NCBI RefSeq assembly: GCF_022414575.1 | Contig: NZ_JADWYQ010000014.1 | Span: 62,001 to 126,000 of the forward strand | Source of the DNA: Streptomyces sp. MUM 178J | Lineage (GTDB): Bacteria; Actinomycetota; Actinomycetes; Streptomycetales; Streptomycetaceae | Length of the DNA: 64,000 bases | Direction: 5' to 3' | In this document: one piece after another, positions 62,863 through 64,000 of the stretch | Layout of the letters: every line of letters starts with the position of its first letter | Numbering within the stretch: the first letter of the stretch is position 1 | The notes under the pieces: model-generated | The model's input: only the letters and a program-made list of their open reading frames with translations | Databases searched by the model: none | What the model was told of the DNA's origin: nothing | Program-made: the position numbers and the translations under genes

Positions 62863-63501
62863 ATGAGGGGCGAACCCAGTTGCCCGAAGTGCGGTGGCCG
62901 GGTCAGGGCGCCCGGTCTCTTCGCCGACTCCTGGCAGTGCGATGTGCATGGGGCCGTGCACCCGCTGCAACCGGTGATCCCGCCCAGCGTCGAGGCCCTC
63001 GGCGTCGTCGTGCACCGGGCCGAGGTGCCGGTGTGGATGCCGTGGCCGCTGCCCGTCGGCTGGCTGTACACGGGCGTGGCATATGCGGGCGACGACCGCA
63101 GCGGCGGCCGGGCGACCGCCGTCGCCTGCTCGGGCCCCGGGCCCCTGGGCGGCCTGGGTGAGCTGCTGCTGGTCGCCGAGGAGCTCGGCGTCGGCCTCGG
63201 CGCGCGCTATGCGGGCACGGACGGCCCCGACCCCGGCCCGCACATCTGCGTCGACAAGCAGCCCGAGGCGAAGGTCCTCGCGGCCGGCCGGCCCACCCCT
63301 CTGTGGCATGTCGCGGGCGCGCCCCCCGACCGCGCGGTGTTCGCGGGCGAGGCGCGCGGGCTGTGGCTGTGGGCGATCGCCTGGCCAGAGCAGTCCGGTC
63401 TGCTGATGTACGACGAACTGGTCCTCACTGATCTGCGGGACGCGGGCGCGGAGGTCGAACTCCTCCCCTGCGGAGCGCTCTCCCCCCGACTGCTGTCGTA
63501 G
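62863..63501 (+). CDS. DUF6758-type protein with N-terminal zinc ribbon
   Basis: This 212-residue protein starts MRGEPSCPKCGGRVRAPGLF. CPKCGG and a later Cys-His pair (WQCDVHGAVH) form a zinc ribbon. The middle has MPWPLPVGWLYTGVAYAGD and the C-terminus GLWLWAIAWPEQSGLLMYDE. The family is conserved in streptomycetes and of unknown function. It lies between the SUFU and PHP genes on the same strand. Confidence 0.82.
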   Translation: MRGEPSCPKCGGRVRAPGLFADSWQCDVHGAVHPLQPVIPPSVEALGVVVHRAEVPVWMPWPLPVGWLYTGVAYAGDDRSGGRATAVACSGPGPLGGLGELLLVAEELGVGLGARYAGTDGPDPGPHICVDKQPEAKVLAAGRPTPLWHVAGAPPDRAVFAGEARGLWLWAIAWPEQSGLLMYDELVLTDLRDAGAEVELLPCGALSPRLLS

Positions 63502-63623
63502 CCCCTCCGGGCCCGGGAGCCCACCGGCTATGGCGTTGGACACGCGGCGGTCCCGGCGCCGCCGGGGGCGGTTATTCTGGAGCGTCCCCCTCTCCGCCCC
63601 GAGCCGCTCCGGAGTCACGCGTC

Positions 63624-64000
63624 GTGCGCATCGACCTGCACACCCACTCCACGGCCTCGGACGGTACGGACACCCCGGCCGAGCTGGTGCGCAACGCCGC
63701 CGCGGCAGGACTGGACGTCGTCGCGCTCACCGACCACGACACCACCCGCGGCCATGCGGAAGCCGCCGCCGCAGTCCCCGAGGGCCTCACCCTCGTCACC
63801 GGAGCCGAACTGTCGTGCCGTATCGAGGGTGTGAGCCTGCACATGCTCGCGTACCTCTTCGACCCGGACGAGCCGGAGCTGCTGCGCGAGCGGGAGCTGG
63901 TGCGCGACGACCGCGTGCCGCGTGCGCGGGCGATGGTCGCAAAGCTGCGGGAGCTGGGCGTTCCCGTCACCTGGGAGCAGGTCGCCCGGATCGCGGGCGA
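63624..64000 (+). CDS. PHP-domain metal-dependent phosphoesterase, 5' part
   Basis: Only the first ~125 codons are present; the gene runs off the window. VRIDLHTHSTASDGTDTPAE and VALTDHDTTRGHAEA are the PHP metal-binding motifs I and II. This subgroup includes 5'-3' exonucleases and 3',5'-nucleotide bisphosphate phosphatases (RNase AM-like). The GTG at 63624 starts exactly at the conserved domain. Confidence 0.88.
   Translation, partial: MRIDLHTHSTASDGTDTPAELVRNAAAAGLDVVALTDHDTTRGHAEAAAAVPEGLTLVTGAELSCRIEGVSLHMLAYLFDPDEPELLRERELVRDDRVPRARAMVAKLRELGVPVTWEQVARIAG

Overview
The window is about 72% GC by eye. It uses many GTG (and a few TTG) starts, closely packed genes and long GC-rich hairpins, and it carries Streptomyces-type families (DUF6415, DUF6113, DUF6758, FolP2, MshB). 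It is very likely a Streptomyces or close streptomycete chromosome. I saw no rRNA, tRNA, CRISPR array, insertion sequence or prophage.

Region 1 (1-7.1 kb) opens with two sets of about 32-bp tandem repeats, then a complete oligopeptide ABC importer operon (lipoprotein, two permeases, two ATPases), and a convergent flavoprotein gene. Region 2 (7.3-14.7 kb) holds a 72-residue protein and a frameshifted DUF6415 gene, a membrane-anchored glycoside-hydrolase-like protein divergent from a polysaccharide deacetylase lipoprotein, an S9 prolyl-oligopeptidase, and mshB (mycothiol synthesis) with a DUF6113 partner.

Region 3 (15-38 kb) is a housekeeping block: a membrane-anchored putative peptidoglycan-binding protein, a SirB1/transglutaminase-like protein, a GNAT protein, ferredoxin, dapC, dapE, a LOG-family nucleosidase, folP2, a DivIVA-like protein, tag, an enoyl-CoA hydratase, DUF3117, an O-methyltransferase, sigE-type sigma / anti-sigma / HtrA / TatB, Mrp, DUF1003 and an MgtE-N/CBS protein. 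From memory this order closely follows Mycobacterium tuberculosis Rv1170 (mshB) to Rv1232c, and corA (Rv1239c) reappears here at 60.6 kb. That points to an old conserved block, with 38-60 kb looking like added material.

Region 4 (38-47.7 kb) has a lipoprotein, a CitAB-like two-component system divergent from a tripartite tricarboxylate transporter (tctC-tctB-tctA) that continues into a universal stress protein and a TerC-like DUF475 protein, then a MarR regulator facing an alpha/beta hydrolase across a 42-bp palindrome.

Region 5 (48.8-58 kb) is the most unusual part. It is a complete, dedicated PTS-dependent dihydroxyacetone kinase system made of separate proteins (EI, two HPr, two DhaM, two DhaL, one DhaK, a GlpF channel, an aldo/keto reductase and an IclR regulator), arranged as an imperfect mirror-image duplication. 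The left arm keeps a promoter, operator and glpF-like leader, but glpF and most of dhaK are gone; only a fused tail of dhaK remains in front of dhaL. Phosphate would pass from PEP through EI, HPr and DhaM to DhaL-bound nucleotide and then to DHA on DhaK.

Region 6 (58-64 kb) has a frameshifted PAS/GAF/SpoIIE-type phosphatase, corA, a suppressor-of-fused domain protein, a DUF6758 protein and the start of a PHP-domain phosphoesterase cut by the window end.
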